Shown in pieces: positions 31,877 to 41,642 of a stretch of 64,000 nucleotides of DNA. The notes under the pieces are model-generated. The model did no database searches. It was given only the letters and a program-made list of their open reading frames with translations, and was not told the origin of the DNA. The DNA is taken from contig CAYQKV010000005.1 of NCBI GenBank assembly GCA_964418255.1, forward strand, positions 1 through 64,000, given 5' to 3'. This DNA is from CAG-1782 sp964418255. Its GTDB lineage: Bacteria; Bacillota; Clostridia; Christensenellales; DTU072. The position numbers were made by a program, and so were the translations under genes. Every line of letters begins with the position of its first letter. The stretch's first letter is position 1.

Positions 31877-32959
31877 TTATTCTTCGGTTGAAGAATTTTT
31901 ACGAAAATTCACTTTATCCGCCGCAGATTTTTTTATATCTTCGCTGATTGCCGCATAGTGTTTTTTAGTAGTATTTATATCTTTATGTCCGAGAACTTCG
32001 GCGACAACGTAAATATCGTTTGTTTGCCTATACAACGCGGTACCGTAAGTGCTTCTCAATTTATGCGGAGAAATTTTTTTGAGCGGCGTTACTATCTGCG
32101 CATACTTTTTTACCATTATTTCAACGGCGCGCACTGTAATTCTTTTATTTTGAAGCGAGAGAAACAACGCGTCGACTTCTTCCGCCGAAATTTTCTTTTT
32201 TTCAAGCTGCGCTTTTCTTACAGGTAAATACGCGTTTATCGCGTCGATTATTTCATCGTTAAGATAGAGGATTGACTCTTTTTCACCTTTTCTCGTCACT
32301 ATAAAACTTTTATTTGCAAAGTTTATATCGTCCAGATTCAGTCCGACGCATTCGCTTACACGAATTCCCGTACCGAGGAGCAGGGTAATTATCGCATTAT
32401 CGCGTACTTTAGTATTATTATTGTTATATGCGTTTTGTTGCTCGCTGATAAACGTAGATTCCGTATCCAAAAGTTCGAAAACTTCCTGAACTTCATCGTT
32501 TTCCAATCTGATTATTTCTTTTTCCCTAAGTTTGGGCATAGCGACTTTTGTAGTTACGTTTTCGCCGATAAGTTCGTGCGTATAAAGATATTTGAAAAGA
32601 CTGCGAACCGCGCTAAGTTTTCTGGCTTTAGCTTTATCCGAATTCTTCACAAAGTCGCCGTTTACGGTATAATAACCGCCTATATAATCAACAAAACGCT
32701 CAATATCTTTGCCTTTAACCGTATTCAAGTCCGATAGGGTAATATCTCTAACATTCATTCCGTCAAAAATAGCACCGTCTGAAACAAGATAATTAAAAAA
32801 AACAATTAAATCAGTACCGTAATTAAATCTCGTTAGGACAGTTGTAACCGAGGAAATCCCGATAAAAAAATCTTCGCAAAACGCAGGCAAAGAGGGAATT
32901 ATCTCCGTGCGCAATTTATTTAGATATTTTTTATCTCGTTCATATACGTATTTTTCCAT
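31877..32959 (-). CDS. Tyrosine recombinase (XerC/XerD-like)
   Basis: The protein is 360 residues from the ATG at 32959. The N-terminal SAM-like DNA-binding domain (about 1-150) is followed by the catalytic domain with Arg in 'GTGIRVSECVGL', the HxxR box 'SPHKLRSTYGT', His in 'LGHKDINTTKKHY' and the nucleophile Tyr at the end of that motif. The set is complete, so it is probably active. It may be a chromosome-dimer resolvase or an integrase; no phage genes lie nearby. The frame stays open upstream to 33082, but the promoter -10 box sits 7 bases before 32959, which favours this start and a leaderless message. Confidence 0.88.
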   Translation of the reverse strand: MEKYVYERDKKYLNKLRTEIIPSLPAFCEDFFIGISSVTTVLTRFNYGTDLIVFFNYLVSDGAIFDGMNVRDITLSDLNTVKGKDIERFVDYIGGYYTVNGDFVKNSDKAKARKLSAVRSLFKYLYTHELIGENVTTKVAMPKLREKEIIRLENDEVQEVFELLDTESTFISEQQNAYNNNNTKVRDNAIITLLLGTGIRVSECVGLNLDDINFANKSFIVTRKGEKESILYLNDEIIDAINAYLPVRKAQLEKKKISAEEVDALFLSLQNKRITVRAVEIMVKKYAQIVTPLKKISPHKLRSTYGTALYRQTNDIYVVAEVLGHKDINTTKKHYAAISEDIKKSAADKVNFRKNSSTEE

Positions 32960-32966
32960 AGATTTA

Positions 32967-32995
32967 ATTCTAACACAAACCCAAAATAAAGTCCA
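32967..32995 (-). promoter_or_regulatory. Putative promoter of the tyrosine recombinase gene
   Basis: On the minus strand: TGGACT (32995-32990), 17 bases, TAGAAT (32972-32967). Only 7 bases separate it from the ATG. Confidence 0.5.
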
Positions 32996-33316
32996 CACGA
33001 TGCGATTGAAAAAGCAAATTGTGTAAATAAGGCGACCGACAGTAGACTTTATAAGTCGCGTATGAAAAAAAGTTTTATCCACAAATCATATAATAGGGAA
33101 GAAAGACAGAAGCCACAAGGGAATCAACCAACAAAAATCACGCAAAATAGAAAGCAAAAAGTCGACAAGACAGGAAGAGAATAAGAAAAATTTTAACTTC
33201 TATATCTTTTCGCAAAATACAGCTTTTGCGAAAAGAAATGGTTAAGGGGAGAGGGTATTATTGTAAATTAACGTTTGAATTATAATTTCATTGTTAAATC
33301 TTTGCTTATTTGTTAC
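32996..33316. other. Noncoding stretch between recombinase and ynbB genes
   Basis: About 320 AT-rich bases with no convincing gene on either strand. It holds one consensus DnaA box (TTATCCACA, 33075-33083) and a strong hairpin at 33206-33235, listed separately. No tRNA-like or riboswitch-like fold was recognised. Confidence 0.5.
33206..33235. repeat. Perfect 12-bp inverted repeat, possible ynbB terminator
   Basis: CTTTTCGCAAAA (33206-33217) pairs with TTTTGCGAAAAG (33224-33235), with a 6-base loop. It lies about 80 bases beyond the ynbB stop. On the minus strand a T-rich stretch follows about 15 bases later, so termination is possible but not typical. Confidence 0.55.
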
Positions 33317-34555
33317 TTAATTCTGCGCGTTAAAATACTTTACGATTTCCATTATCGCCAACTTGCAATGTTCGTAAGTCAGCCCGCCTTGCATATAGGC
33401 AACAAACGGTTCGCGAACCGCGCCGTCTGCGGATAATTCCAACGACGCGCCTTGTACGAACGCGCCGGCAGCCATAACAACCTGATGGTCGTATCCCGGC
33501 ATATCCCACGGCAACGGCGTGACATAACTGTCGACCGGAGAGGCTTTCTGTATTTCTCCGCAGAACGCAACGAGCTGTTCCGCGCTGTCAAACTTTATGC
33601 TTTCGATAATATCATACGGCATATTCCCGGGTTTCGGCATAGTCTCAAAACCGAATCCCTGCAAAGCGTAACCGGCAAGCACGCTTCCTTTCAACGCGTT
33701 CCTTACCGCAGACGGCGCAAGAAACAGTCCTTGGTAATACGGTAAATAACCCGATAAGCAAGACCCGACTTCCATTCCGAGCAAAGGCGCGGTAAGCCTG
33801 TATGCTATTGAACGAATATATTCTTTCTTTCCGCAGACGTACCCCCCGGTAGGCGCAATACCGCCGCCGGGATTTTTTATAAGCGACCCGACGATAACGT
33901 CCGCGCCGACTTCGGTAGGTTCTTTCTTCTGGACGAATTCGCCATAGCAGTTATCTACTACAAAAATAGCCGTAGGGCACATCGCCTTTATTTTCGCTAT
34001 CGCGTCCCCTATTTTTTCCACGCTGAGCGCGTCTCTCCACGCATAACCTTTACTTCTTTGCAGGAAAACTACTTTCGGCTTATGTTTATCGATAGCGTTT
34101 TTTACCGCTTCAAAATCGATTTCACCGTCTTCCGTCAACTCCGTTTTAGCAAAACTTACTCCGAAATCGCGCAACGACCCGTTGCCTTTTCCGCTTATAA
34201 CCTCGTCAAGCGTATCATAGGGCTTTCCAGTTACGCTCAAAATGCCGTCGTCGGGACGAAGCAACCCGAAAAGCGCAATAGTAAGCGCGTGCGTTCCGTT
34301 TGCAATCAGCGGAGAAACCACCGCGTCTTCCGCGCCCATAACAGATGCAAATAATTTGCAAAGAGTTTCTCTCCCGACGTCGTCGTATCCGTACCCGGTC
34401 GACGGGTTGAAATGCACTGCGGCAACGCGGTTTTCTCTGAACGCGTCAAGCACTTTTTTCTGATTAAATAGCGCTATATCATCAAGCGCGGCAAACTCTT
34501 TCTCCGCGGCTTTTTCGCATTTAAGTATATATTCGTCAATATTATTTATAAACAT
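33317..34555 (-). CDS. ynbB: Methionine gamma-lyase-like PLP enzyme (YnbB/COG4100)
   Basis: The protein is 412 residues, member of the PLP-dependent family once tied to aluminium resistance (PF06838). Visible are the N-terminal 'AAVHFNPSTGYGYDDVGRE', 'VFLQRSKGYAWRDALS', and the PLP-binding Lys region 'VGSLIKNPGGGIAPTGGY'. The reaction in vivo is not established; by fold it would cleave C-S bonds of cystathionine- or methionine-like substrates. The location after miaA is conserved in Firmicutes (Bacillus ynbB). GGAGGAAT precedes the ATG. Confidence 0.9.
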   Translation of the reverse strand: MFINNIDEYILKCEKAAEKEFAALDDIALFNQKKVLDAFRENRVAAVHFNPSTGYGYDDVGRETLCKLFASVMGAEDAVVSPLIANGTHALTIALFGLLRPDDGILSVTGKPYDTLDEVISGKGNGSLRDFGVSFAKTELTEDGEIDFEAVKNAIDKHKPKVVFLQRSKGYAWRDALSVEKIGDAIAKIKAMCPTAIFVVDNCYGEFVQKKEPTEVGADVIVGSLIKNPGGGIAPTGGYVCGKKEYIRSIAYRLTAPLLGMEVGSCLSGYLPYYQGLFLAPSAVRNALKGSVLAGYALQGFGFETMPKPGNMPYDIIESIKFDSAEQLVAFCGEIQKASPVDSYVTPLPWDMPGYDHQVVMAAGAFVQGASLELSADGAVREPFVAYMQGGLTYEHCKLAIMEIVKYFNAQN

Positions 34556-34590
34556 TTTTATTCCTCCGATTCCGATTTACCTATCTATCG

Positions 34591-35502
34591 TCACAAACGG
34601 CAGAAAAATCTGTAATAATCCCCTGCTATTCTGTCCGCCTTTTCCTCGATTGTTTCATCTTTAAGCCATATCGCTGTCTCTATGCTTTTGAACCACGTTA
34701 TCTGCCGTTTGGCGTAATTTCTCGTATGCTGCATTATCTTTTCCGTTACGTCCATTATTGTCGCTTCTCCGTCGAAATACGGCTTGAATTCCTTATACCC
34801 TATGGCTTGCATACTCTGACAATCGAAAGTTACATTTTTATCGCGCAACAATGCGGAAACTTCCTCTTCCAGCCCGCTTTCGAACATCTTTTTTACCCGC
34901 AAATTTATCTTTTCGTAAAGCAATTCCCTTTCTTCTCCGCCGAGCGCGTAAACGAGCGCGGGAATCGTAAATTCGCGGTCGCACTTCTCCACAAGCGACT
35001 CGCCTGTCAAAATTTTGACTTCGAGCGCGCGTAAAACGCGCTTTACGTTGTTTTTATGAATGATTTCCCCTGCTTTCGGGTCAATATCGCAAAGCCTTTC
35101 GTGCATATGCTCCGCGCTTGTGCGCTTATACTCTTCTATAAGCTCCATCCGCAAATTATTGTCGTTTTTGAACGGAGAATAACCGTATAAAAGAGAATTT
35201 ATATACAAGCCAGTGCCCCCTACAACTATGGGCACTTTGCCCCTGCTTTTTACGTCTTCGATTATTTCTGTAGCTTTCTTCTTATACTCGGCCACGCTGT
35301 AATTCGCGTCGGGGTCGACGATATCTATCATATGATGGACTATTCCGCCCATTTCTTCTTCCGACGGTTTTGCCGTTCCTATGTTCATATAACGGTATAT
35401 CTGCATCGAATCCGCGCCGATTATTTCTCCGTTTATTTTTTTCGCAACTTCCACTCCGAGCGCGCTTTTACCAGTTGCCGTCGCGCCGCCGATAACAATC
35501 AT
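34591..35502 (-). CDS. miaA: tRNA dimethylallyltransferase
   Basis: The protein is 303 residues. The P-loop 'GGATATGKSALGVEVAK' lies near the N-terminus, followed by 'GADSMQIYRYMNIGTAKP' and 'VGGTGLYINSLLYG'. It transfers dimethylallyl from DMAPP to A37 of tRNAs reading UNN codons; MiaB, also in this operon, then adds methylthio. ATG 35502 is chosen over a TTG at 35520 that overlaps mutL, because GAGGTG lies about 10 bases upstream of the ATG. Confidence 0.95.
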   Translation of the reverse strand: MIVIGGATATGKSALGVEVAKKINGEIIGADSMQIYRYMNIGTAKPSEEEMGGIVHHMIDIVDPDANYSVAEYKKKATEIIEDVKSRGKVPIVVGGTGLYINSLLYGYSPFKNDNNLRMELIEEYKRTSAEHMHERLCDIDPKAGEIIHKNNVKRVLRALEVKILTGESLVEKCDREFTIPALVYALGGEERELLYEKINLRVKKMFESGLEEEVSALLRDKNVTFDCQSMQAIGYKEFKPYFDGEATIMDVTEKIMQHTRNYAKRQITWFKSIETAIWLKDETIEEKADRIAGDYYRFFCRL

Positions 35503-35516
35503 TGCCGCAACACCTC

Positions 35517-37595
35517 TCAAACTATACGCTTAAACCATTTTTCCACGTCGTTTTGGGCGAACATAATGATAGTCGGTCTTCCGTGCGGGCACTGCAACGG
35601 CATATTTTCCTTGAAGAAATACTGCATAACATAGTCGATTTCTTCCTGCGACAGCCTCATTCCTCCCTTAATCGCGCTACGGCACGCTATTCTTGCAAAT
35701 CTTGCCTTTACCTTTGACAAATCTTTGAGATGACGTATTTCTCCGCCCTGTTCGAGTACCGAGTAAACAAAGTCGTCGAGGTCGATATCCGCAAGTATGC
35801 ACGGCGCGGATACTATTTCGAGACTGCCGTTTTGAACTATTATATCAAAACCCAACGTCCACAAATTTTCTTCGTTACTTTTGAAAATCTCGAGTTCTTC
35901 ATCCGAAAGTTGTTTATAATAAGGCACGACGAAACTTTGCGCGCGCATATGTTTGTCGCAATCTTCCAGAAGTTTATCATAGAGAATTCTTTCGTGTGCG
36001 GCGTGTTGGTCGATAAAAAACAGTTTTTTTTCGCTTTCTACGATGATATACGTATCGAAAACCTGTCCCACAACGCGATATTGCGCCCTTATATTCTCCT
36101 CTTCGTCGGAAATAAGCGTATCCTGATATTCGCGCTGTATTCCGCGCAAAGTTTCCTCTTCCTGCACCGCCTCTTCTTCGTCTACGTACGCGGGCGCAAA
36201 TTTTTTACCCGACGAAACGTCTTTAGAATAAGGATTACGGGCAAGCTGTCCGATAATTTCGGGAGGAAGCCCTTCGAGAAGCATTTCTTTTGGCAACGGA
36301 GGCGGCGCGTGATAGGGTTCCGACGGTTCTCCGTTTTCAAAAAGTTTGTCGTCGTTTTCGTAATATTCTGGCGGGAAAATCTGATAATTCCGTTCTTTTT
36401 TCTTCTTTATCGGTCCGAGGTCGCTTTCGCTCACCGAATATTTTTTCATCAGCTCTTTGATTTTCGTCTTTGATACGTCCGCAACCATTACGTCGTTTCC
36501 GTCGTCTACCACGTCCATAACGCGTTGAAGCGTAAAGCAAATGTCCTCTTTCGTTTCCGGCGAAAGCAACATTCCGAGCCGCATTTCTTCTTCCCGTTCC
36601 TCTTCGTCCTTTTCGAGAGCTTTTTTGATTGCTCCGTAAATCATTCCGTTAAGTATTTTCTTCTCGGCAAAGCGAACTTCTTTTTTTCCCGGATGAACGT
36701 TGACGTCGACTTCGTCGAACGGCATAACGATGTCGATGACGGCAACCGGAAAAGTCCGTTTCATAAGCCTTTCTCCGTATGCGTTTTGTATAACCGAAGG
36801 AATATTCTGGTCGATAAACACCCTGCCGTTTACGATATAAACCTGCTTGTTACGGTTTCCCTGTATCGCGTCCGTGGCGGGACGCCCTACATAACCCTTA
36901 ATAGTGTAATTCTTCTCAGCGGTCTGAAAAAAGATAAGATTATTGCAAATATCGTCGCCGAACACCGCATATAGCGCGTTATCCATTCCCGAACCGTTGG
37001 TATAGCAAACTTGTTTTCCGTCAACTACATACTTAAAGGAAACGTCGGGGTTTGCAATCATAAGTTCGTGTATAAGTTTCGTAACCGCGCTTTCTTCTCC
37101 TTTGGGCGGTTTGAGAAACTTGAATCTTGCAGGAGTGTTGTAAAAAAGGGATTCGACGCGAATCGACGTACCTAAGTTCAACGCACAATCTCCTTCTCCA
37201 ACGATTTCTCCGCCGTTTACGCGTATAAAACCCGCTACTTCTTCGTCGAGAAAACGACTTTTTATCTCTAATTTACTTACGCTTGCAATCGAAGCAAGCG
37301 CTTCCCCTCTGAAACCGAGCGTGGCAATCGTTTCCAAATCTTCCGCGCAGGAAATCTTGCTCGTCGCGTGCGGCATAACCGCAAGACGAAGGTCGTCTTT
37401 TTCTATTCCGCAACCGTCGTCAGTTATGTTTATAGACTTTATCCCGCCGCTCTCAATGGAAACGACTATATGTTTCGCTCCCGCGTCTATGCTGTTTTCG
37501 GCAAGTTCTTTGACGATTGACGCGGGATTTTCCACTACTTCGCCCGCCGACAACCTGTTATATACCGATTTATCGAGTTGATTTATTTTACCCAA
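35517..37595 (-). CDS. mutL: DNA mismatch repair protein MutL
   Basis: The protein is 692 residues. The N-terminal GHL ATPase domain has 'AGEVVENPASIVKELAENS', 'DDGCGI' and 'TLGFRGEALASIASVS'. An acidic linker (about 340-480) leads to a C-terminal endonuclease-type domain with 'DQHAAHERILYD' and 'CPHGRPTI'. This resembles MutL of Bacillus, which nicks DNA, rather than E. coli MutL. The last acidic residue of the DQHA(X)2E(X)4E motif is Asp here. The TTG start is supported by GAGGG 7 bases upstream. It lies 10 bases after mutS. Confidence 0.94.
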   Translation of the reverse strand: MGKINQLDKSVYNRLSAGEVVENPASIVKELAENSIDAGAKHIVVSIESGGIKSINITDDGCGIEKDDLRLAVMPHATSKISCAEDLETIATLGFRGEALASIASVSKLEIKSRFLDEEVAGFIRVNGGEIVGEGDCALNLGTSIRVESLFYNTPARFKFLKPPKGEESAVTKLIHELMIANPDVSFKYVVDGKQVCYTNGSGMDNALYAVFGDDICNNLIFFQTAEKNYTIKGYVGRPATDAIQGNRNKQVYIVNGRVFIDQNIPSVIQNAYGERLMKRTFPVAVIDIVMPFDEVDVNVHPGKKEVRFAEKKILNGMIYGAIKKALEKDEEEREEEMRLGMLLSPETKEDICFTLQRVMDVVDDGNDVMVADVSKTKIKELMKKYSVSESDLGPIKKKKERNYQIFPPEYYENDDKLFENGEPSEPYHAPPPLPKEMLLEGLPPEIIGQLARNPYSKDVSSGKKFAPAYVDEEEAVQEEETLRGIQREYQDTLISDEEENIRAQYRVVGQVFDTYIIVESEKKLFFIDQHAAHERILYDKLLEDCDKHMRAQSFVVPYYKQLSDEELEIFKSNEENLWTLGFDIIVQNGSLEIVSAPCILADIDLDDFVYSVLEQGGEIRHLKDLSKVKARFARIACRSAIKGGMRLSQEEIDYVMQYFFKENMPLQCPHGRPTIIMFAQNDVEKWFKRIV

Positions 37596-37605
37596 TGCAA
37601 TACCC

Positions 37606-40248
37606 TCATTTCAGTAGTTTTTTCATATCGGAAAGTATGGTAAGCGCCTCTATAGGCGTGCACCTGTTAAGGTCTGTGCCTTTAAGCATACGCTTGATTT
37701 CGGTAAACGTTTCGTCTTCGGGGAACATAGAAATCTGGTCGCATATAACCGCCGTTTCGCGAGCGCAGGAACTCATTTTCTCTTTCAAATCTCCGCTCAA
37801 TTCGTGCGTTTCCGAAAGCGTTGCGAGAATATCTTTCGCGCGCTTTATTACTTCGTCTTTGACCCCCGCAAGCAGCGCGACTTCTATACCGAAACTTCGG
37901 TTGGCGCCCCCTCTTGCGATTTTATAGAGAAATACTATCCCGTTTCCGTTTTCCTGAATAAGCACGCGATAGTTCTTTATGCCTTTCAGTAACTTTTCAA
38001 GTTCGCTCAATTCGTGATAATGCGTCGCGAACAAAGTTTTCGCTTTGATTTTCAAGAGTATGTGTTCAACGATAGCCCACGCAATGCTCAGTCCGTCGAG
38101 CGTGGACGTTCCTCTTCCGATTTCGTCGAGAATAAGTAAACTTCTGCTCGTAGCGTTATTCAGAATATTAGCCATTTCGAGCATTTCTACCATAAACGTA
38201 CTCTGTCCTCTTACAAGGTTGTCGCTTGCCCCTACTCTCGTAAATATCCTGTCGACAATCCCTATCTCCGCTTTTGCCGCAGGCACAAAACTTCCTATAT
38301 GCGCAAGAAGCGTTATTACGGCAACTTGTCTTATGTAAGTGCTTTTACCCGCCATATTGGGACCGGTTATTATCGCAACGGGATTATTCTTTTCGAGCAA
38401 AGTGTCATTAGCGACGTATTCGTTTGCTTTCAAGAGACATTCCACTACGGGATGTCTTCCGTCGACTATGTTTATAGCTCCGTTATCGGAAATTTTCGGT
38501 TTAACGTAATTGTTTACTTCCGCAACTTCGGCTAACGAATATACGGCGTCGAGGGAAGCAACTATATCCGCGTCGGTTTTGATTTCTTTGATTTTCGAAA
38601 ACAGATAGTTTTTAAGTTCGGCAAAAATCGCTTCCTCTAAACTCAAAGATTTTTCGCTCGCTCCGAGAATTTCTTTTTCAAGCTCCATAAGCTCGTTATT
38701 CGTGTAACGCTCCGCGTTAGTAATCGTCTGTTTTCGAATATAATCGGAAGGCAAATTTTCCGTAATTTTCGATTTGGTAATTTCGATATAATACCCGAAG
38801 ACGCGGTTAAAACCGACTCTGAGCGACGGTATCCCCGTCAACTGTTTTTGCTTTTCGGCAAATTCGGAAATAATTGCACCCGAATTGATATTTATCATTC
38901 GCAGATTATCGAGTTCTTCGTTAAAACCGCCGCGGATATAATTTCCGTCTTTCGTCGTAGGCGGCGCGGAAGGATTTATCGTTTTTTCAAGACGGGTCGC
39001 AACTTCGCCTAAATCGATGAATTTATCGCTGAGTTCGGTAAAAAACCGAGCTTTTGTTTTTGACATAATCTTTTCAAGCGCAGGAAGTTCTTTCAGCGAT
39101 TCGCATAACGCGTTACAACCTCTCGGCGTAATCGTACCGTAAGAAATCTTAGTAACAAGCCTCTCTATATCTTTGATTTTCGACAACAAAACGGCAAGGC
39201 TGTTTCTGAGCGTATGGTTTCGTACGAGTTCTCCCACCGCGTTCTGTCTCAATTCTATATCCTCGATTTTCTGCAACGGGTGAAGCAGCCAGTTGCGGAG
39301 TTTTCTTGCTCCCATACCGGTTTTCGTCTTGTCGATAACCCATAAAAGACTGCCGTTGCGTTTGCCGTCGGCAAGGGTTTCGGTGAGTTCGAGATTTTTC
39401 CTCGTATTGAAATCGATATACATTTCGTCCGCTTCTTCTTCGAACGCGGGAACGGATATATGAGTAAGGCTTCTTTTCTGAGTATTGACCACATATTCGA
39501 GCAAACCGCCAAGCGCACAGACGGCAAGCTCCTCTCCGTCGAGTCCGAGCGCTTCGAGTCCGAACGCGTTAAATTGTTTCAACAACCGCTCCTTAGCGTT
39601 TGCAAAATCGAAACTGTAATCGTAAAAAGGAGTAAACTTAGCAAGCCTTTCGCAAACCACGCTGTTTAACCTTTTCCCTTCTCGACATATCGTTTCGTTT
39701 GCGATTATTTCGCTCGGCATAATGTTAAGAAGAAAATCTTCAACGTCAGTAAGCGTAGCTTCGGCAAATTTTTTAACCTTGAATTCTCCGGTAACTATAT
39801 CAAGCATCGCCACCGCGTAAGAAGTTTCTTCTTTACTCCTTGCAATCGAAACGAGATAATGATTCATCGTTCCGTCAAGCATTTCTTCTATCGTATTCGT
39901 TCCGGGCGTTATAACGCGAATAATATCCCTTTTAAGCATTCCTTTCTGGTCGCCGGGATTAGTTAACTGCTCGCAAATAGCAACTTTTTCTCCCGCGGCA
40001 AGCAGTCTTGCGATGTAATTATCCACGGCGTGGTAAGGAACGCCGCACATAGGCGCTCTCTCCGCTTTGCCGCAATCTCTGCCCGTAAGCGTAAGGTCGA
40101 GAATTTTACTGGCTTTTATCGCGTCGTCGAAAAACATTTCATAAAAATCGCCGAGCCGATAAAGAATTATCGCGTCGGGATTTTTAGCCTTGATTTCCTG
40201 ATAATGCTCCATCATAGGAGAAAACTTTTTCTCTTTTTCCGCCGTCAT
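37606..40248 (-). CDS. mutS: DNA mismatch repair protein MutS
   Basis: The protein is 880 residues, full length. The mismatch-recognition N-terminus has 'GDFYEMFFDDA' (with the Phe-X-Glu motif), and the ATPase has Walker A 'GPNMAGKSTYIRQVA', 'LILDEIGRGTSTLDGLS' and 'FATHYHEL'. It recognises mispairs and recruits MutL. ATG 40248 overlaps the miaB stop (ATGA) and has GGGGAG 10 bases upstream; this is preferred over GTG 40266. Confidence 0.96.
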   Translation of the reverse strand: MTAEKEKKFSPMMEHYQEIKAKNPDAIILYRLGDFYEMFFDDAIKASKILDLTLTGRDCGKAERAPMCGVPYHAVDNYIARLLAAGEKVAICEQLTNPGDQKGMLKRDIIRVITPGTNTIEEMLDGTMNHYLVSIARSKEETSYAVAMLDIVTGEFKVKKFAEATLTDVEDFLLNIMPSEIIANETICREGKRLNSVVCERLAKFTPFYDYSFDFANAKERLLKQFNAFGLEALGLDGEELAVCALGGLLEYVVNTQKRSLTHISVPAFEEEADEMYIDFNTRKNLELTETLADGKRNGSLLWVIDKTKTGMGARKLRNWLLHPLQKIEDIELRQNAVGELVRNHTLRNSLAVLLSKIKDIERLVTKISYGTITPRGCNALCESLKELPALEKIMSKTKARFFTELSDKFIDLGEVATRLEKTINPSAPPTTKDGNYIRGGFNEELDNLRMININSGAIISEFAEKQKQLTGIPSLRVGFNRVFGYYIEITKSKITENLPSDYIRKQTITNAERYTNNELMELEKEILGASEKSLSLEEAIFAELKNYLFSKIKEIKTDADIVASLDAVYSLAEVAEVNNYVKPKISDNGAINIVDGRHPVVECLLKANEYVANDTLLEKNNPVAIITGPNMAGKSTYIRQVAVITLLAHIGSFVPAAKAEIGIVDRIFTRVGASDNLVRGQSTFMVEMLEMANILNNATSRSLLILDEIGRGTSTLDGLSIAWAIVEHILLKIKAKTLFATHYHELSELEKLLKGIKNYRVLIQENGNGIVFLYKIARGGANRSFGIEVALLAGVKDEVIKRAKDILATLSETHELSGDLKEKMSSCARETAVICDQISMFPEDETFTEIKRMLKGTDLNRCTPIEALTILSDMKKLLK

Positions 40249-41561
40249 TTTTCTATTACTCCCCACAACGCCGACGAACGCGCCGACGTGATTTTTACGT
40301 TAGTGAATTTGCCTATAAGGTCTTTTTCTCCGTCGAAAGTGACCAGCCTACCGCTTTCGGTACGTCCGCAGACCGTTCCCGCTTTCTTCGGATTGATGTC
40401 TTCGACGAGAATTTCTTCCGTTTTTCCCACGTAATCGAGACTTTTTTTTGCGCTGATTGAATTCTGCAACGCAACAAGCGCTTTAATTCGTTCCCGCTTG
40501 ACTTCGTAAGGAAGTTGCTCCATCTTTGCAGCGACAGTCCCGTTTCGAGGAGAATAAACAAACATAAACGCGTTCGAAAAGCCGACCTTTTCCACAAGGG
40601 ACAACGTGTCCGCGAAATCTTCGTCGGTCTCTGTGGGAAAACCAACCATAATATCGCTCGTAATGCCTACGGAAGGTATTTTTTCGTAAATTTCGTCAAT
40701 GATTTCAAGATAACGTTCTCGCGTATACTTGCGGTTCATAAGCCCTAAAATTCTGTCGCTTCCCGACTGAACGGGAAGATGAATGTTGTTGCATATATTC
40801 GGGTAGTTTTTTATTATGTCGATAACTCTTCCGTTAAAATCTTTCGGATGAGAAGTCATAAACCGTATTCGAAACTTTTTATCGATTTTAGCAACTTTTT
40901 CGAGAATATCGGCAAAATTATAACCGTCGTAGGAATAGGAATCTACATTCTGCCCGAGAAGAGTTATTTCTTTATATCCTTCCCCAACAAGATTTTCGAC
41001 TTCGTTTACAATATCTTCGAATTTACGGCTTCTCTCTCTGCCTCTTACGTACGGAACGATGCAATATGTGCAAAAATTGTTACAACCGTACATAATGTTT
41101 ACCCACGCGTTGGTACCGCTCGTCCTGTATACGGGTAAATCCTCGCATATCTCGGGTTTCTCGGAAGCGGGAACGGATATTCTGCTTTTGACCTCGCGCG
41201 CCTCAATCATCGTAACGCATTTCGGCAATTCGTTCAGATTATTTGCCCCCAAAACGATATTGACGAAGGGGAATTTCTTTCTGAGATTTTCCGCCGCGCC
41301 GCTTTGCTGCGTCATACACCCTACGACCGCGACTATAAGAGACGGTTTTTCTTTTTTTAAGTGTTTAATGTCTCCGATGTTTCCTAAAATTTTTTTCTCA
41401 GCGGTGTCGCGTATACAACAGGTGTTAAACACAATAATATCCGCGCTCGCCGCTTCGGTCGCTTCAGTATACCCGACCGAACGAAGCATCCCGGCAATTT
41501 TTTCCGACTCGTGAACGTTCATCTGGCAACCGTAAGTAAATATATAATAAAACTTATTCAT
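40245..41561 (-). CDS. miaB: tRNA-2-methylthio-N6-dimethylallyladenosine synthase
   Basis: The protein is 438 residues. The MTTase N-terminal domain has cysteines in 'TYGCQMN', 'NTCCIRD' and 'VVGCMTQ' for one iron-sulfur cluster. The radical SAM motif CxxxCxxC appears as 'CNNFCTYCIVPY' for the other. A C-terminal TRAM domain (about 370-438) follows. It adds methylthio to i6A37 made by MiaA. It is first in the miaB-mutS-mutL-miaA-ynbB operon. A promoter -10 box lies 7 bases before the ATG, and there is no ribosome site, so the message may be leaderless. Confidence 0.95.
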   Translation of the reverse strand: MNKFYYIFTYGCQMNVHESEKIAGMLRSVGYTEATEAASADIIVFNTCCIRDTAEKKILGNIGDIKHLKKEKPSLIVAVVGCMTQQSGAAENLRKKFPFVNIVLGANNLNELPKCVTMIEAREVKSRISVPASEKPEICEDLPVYRTSGTNAWVNIMYGCNNFCTYCIVPYVRGRERSRKFEDIVNEVENLVGEGYKEITLLGQNVDSYSYDGYNFADILEKVAKIDKKFRIRFMTSHPKDFNGRVIDIIKNYPNICNNIHLPVQSGSDRILGLMNRKYTRERYLEIIDEIYEKIPSVGITSDIMVGFPTETDEDFADTLSLVEKVGFSNAFMFVYSPRNGTVAAKMEQLPYEVKRERIKALVALQNSISAKKSLDYVGKTEEILVEDINPKKAGTVCGRTESGRLVTFDGEKDLIGKFTNVKITSARSSALWGVIEK

Positions 41562-41568
41562 AGCTCAT

Positions 41569-41597
41569 ATTATAAAATAAAAACCGAGAATAATCAA
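41569..41597 (-). promoter_or_regulatory. SigA-type promoter of the miaB operon
   Basis: On the minus strand: TTGATT (41597-41592), 17 bases, TATAAT (41574-41569), then 7 bases to the miaB ATG. Confidence 0.78.
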
Positions 41598-41604
41598 GCG
41601 ATAT

Positions 41605-41634
41605 TTGATAATCCCGCAGTCGTTGAAACATACT
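41605..41634 (+). promoter_or_regulatory. Putative promoter of the penicillin-binding protein gene
   Basis: TTGATA (41605-41610), 18 bases, CATACT (41629-41634), then 8 bases to the ATG at 41643. It is back to back with the miaB promoter, -35 boxes 7 bases apart. Confidence 0.55.
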
Positions 41635-41642
41635 AACGGCAA

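Noticed and set aside
33075..33083. Consensus DnaA box TTATCCACA
   Set aside because: It is a single copy with no cluster, AT-rich unwinding region or dnaA/dnaN nearby, so an origin is not supported.
35730..36974. Long plus-strand open frames of 247 and 149 codons
   Set aside because: They are antisense to mutL, which has all family motifs; the translations are Phe/Arg-rich and typical of reverse-strand artefacts.
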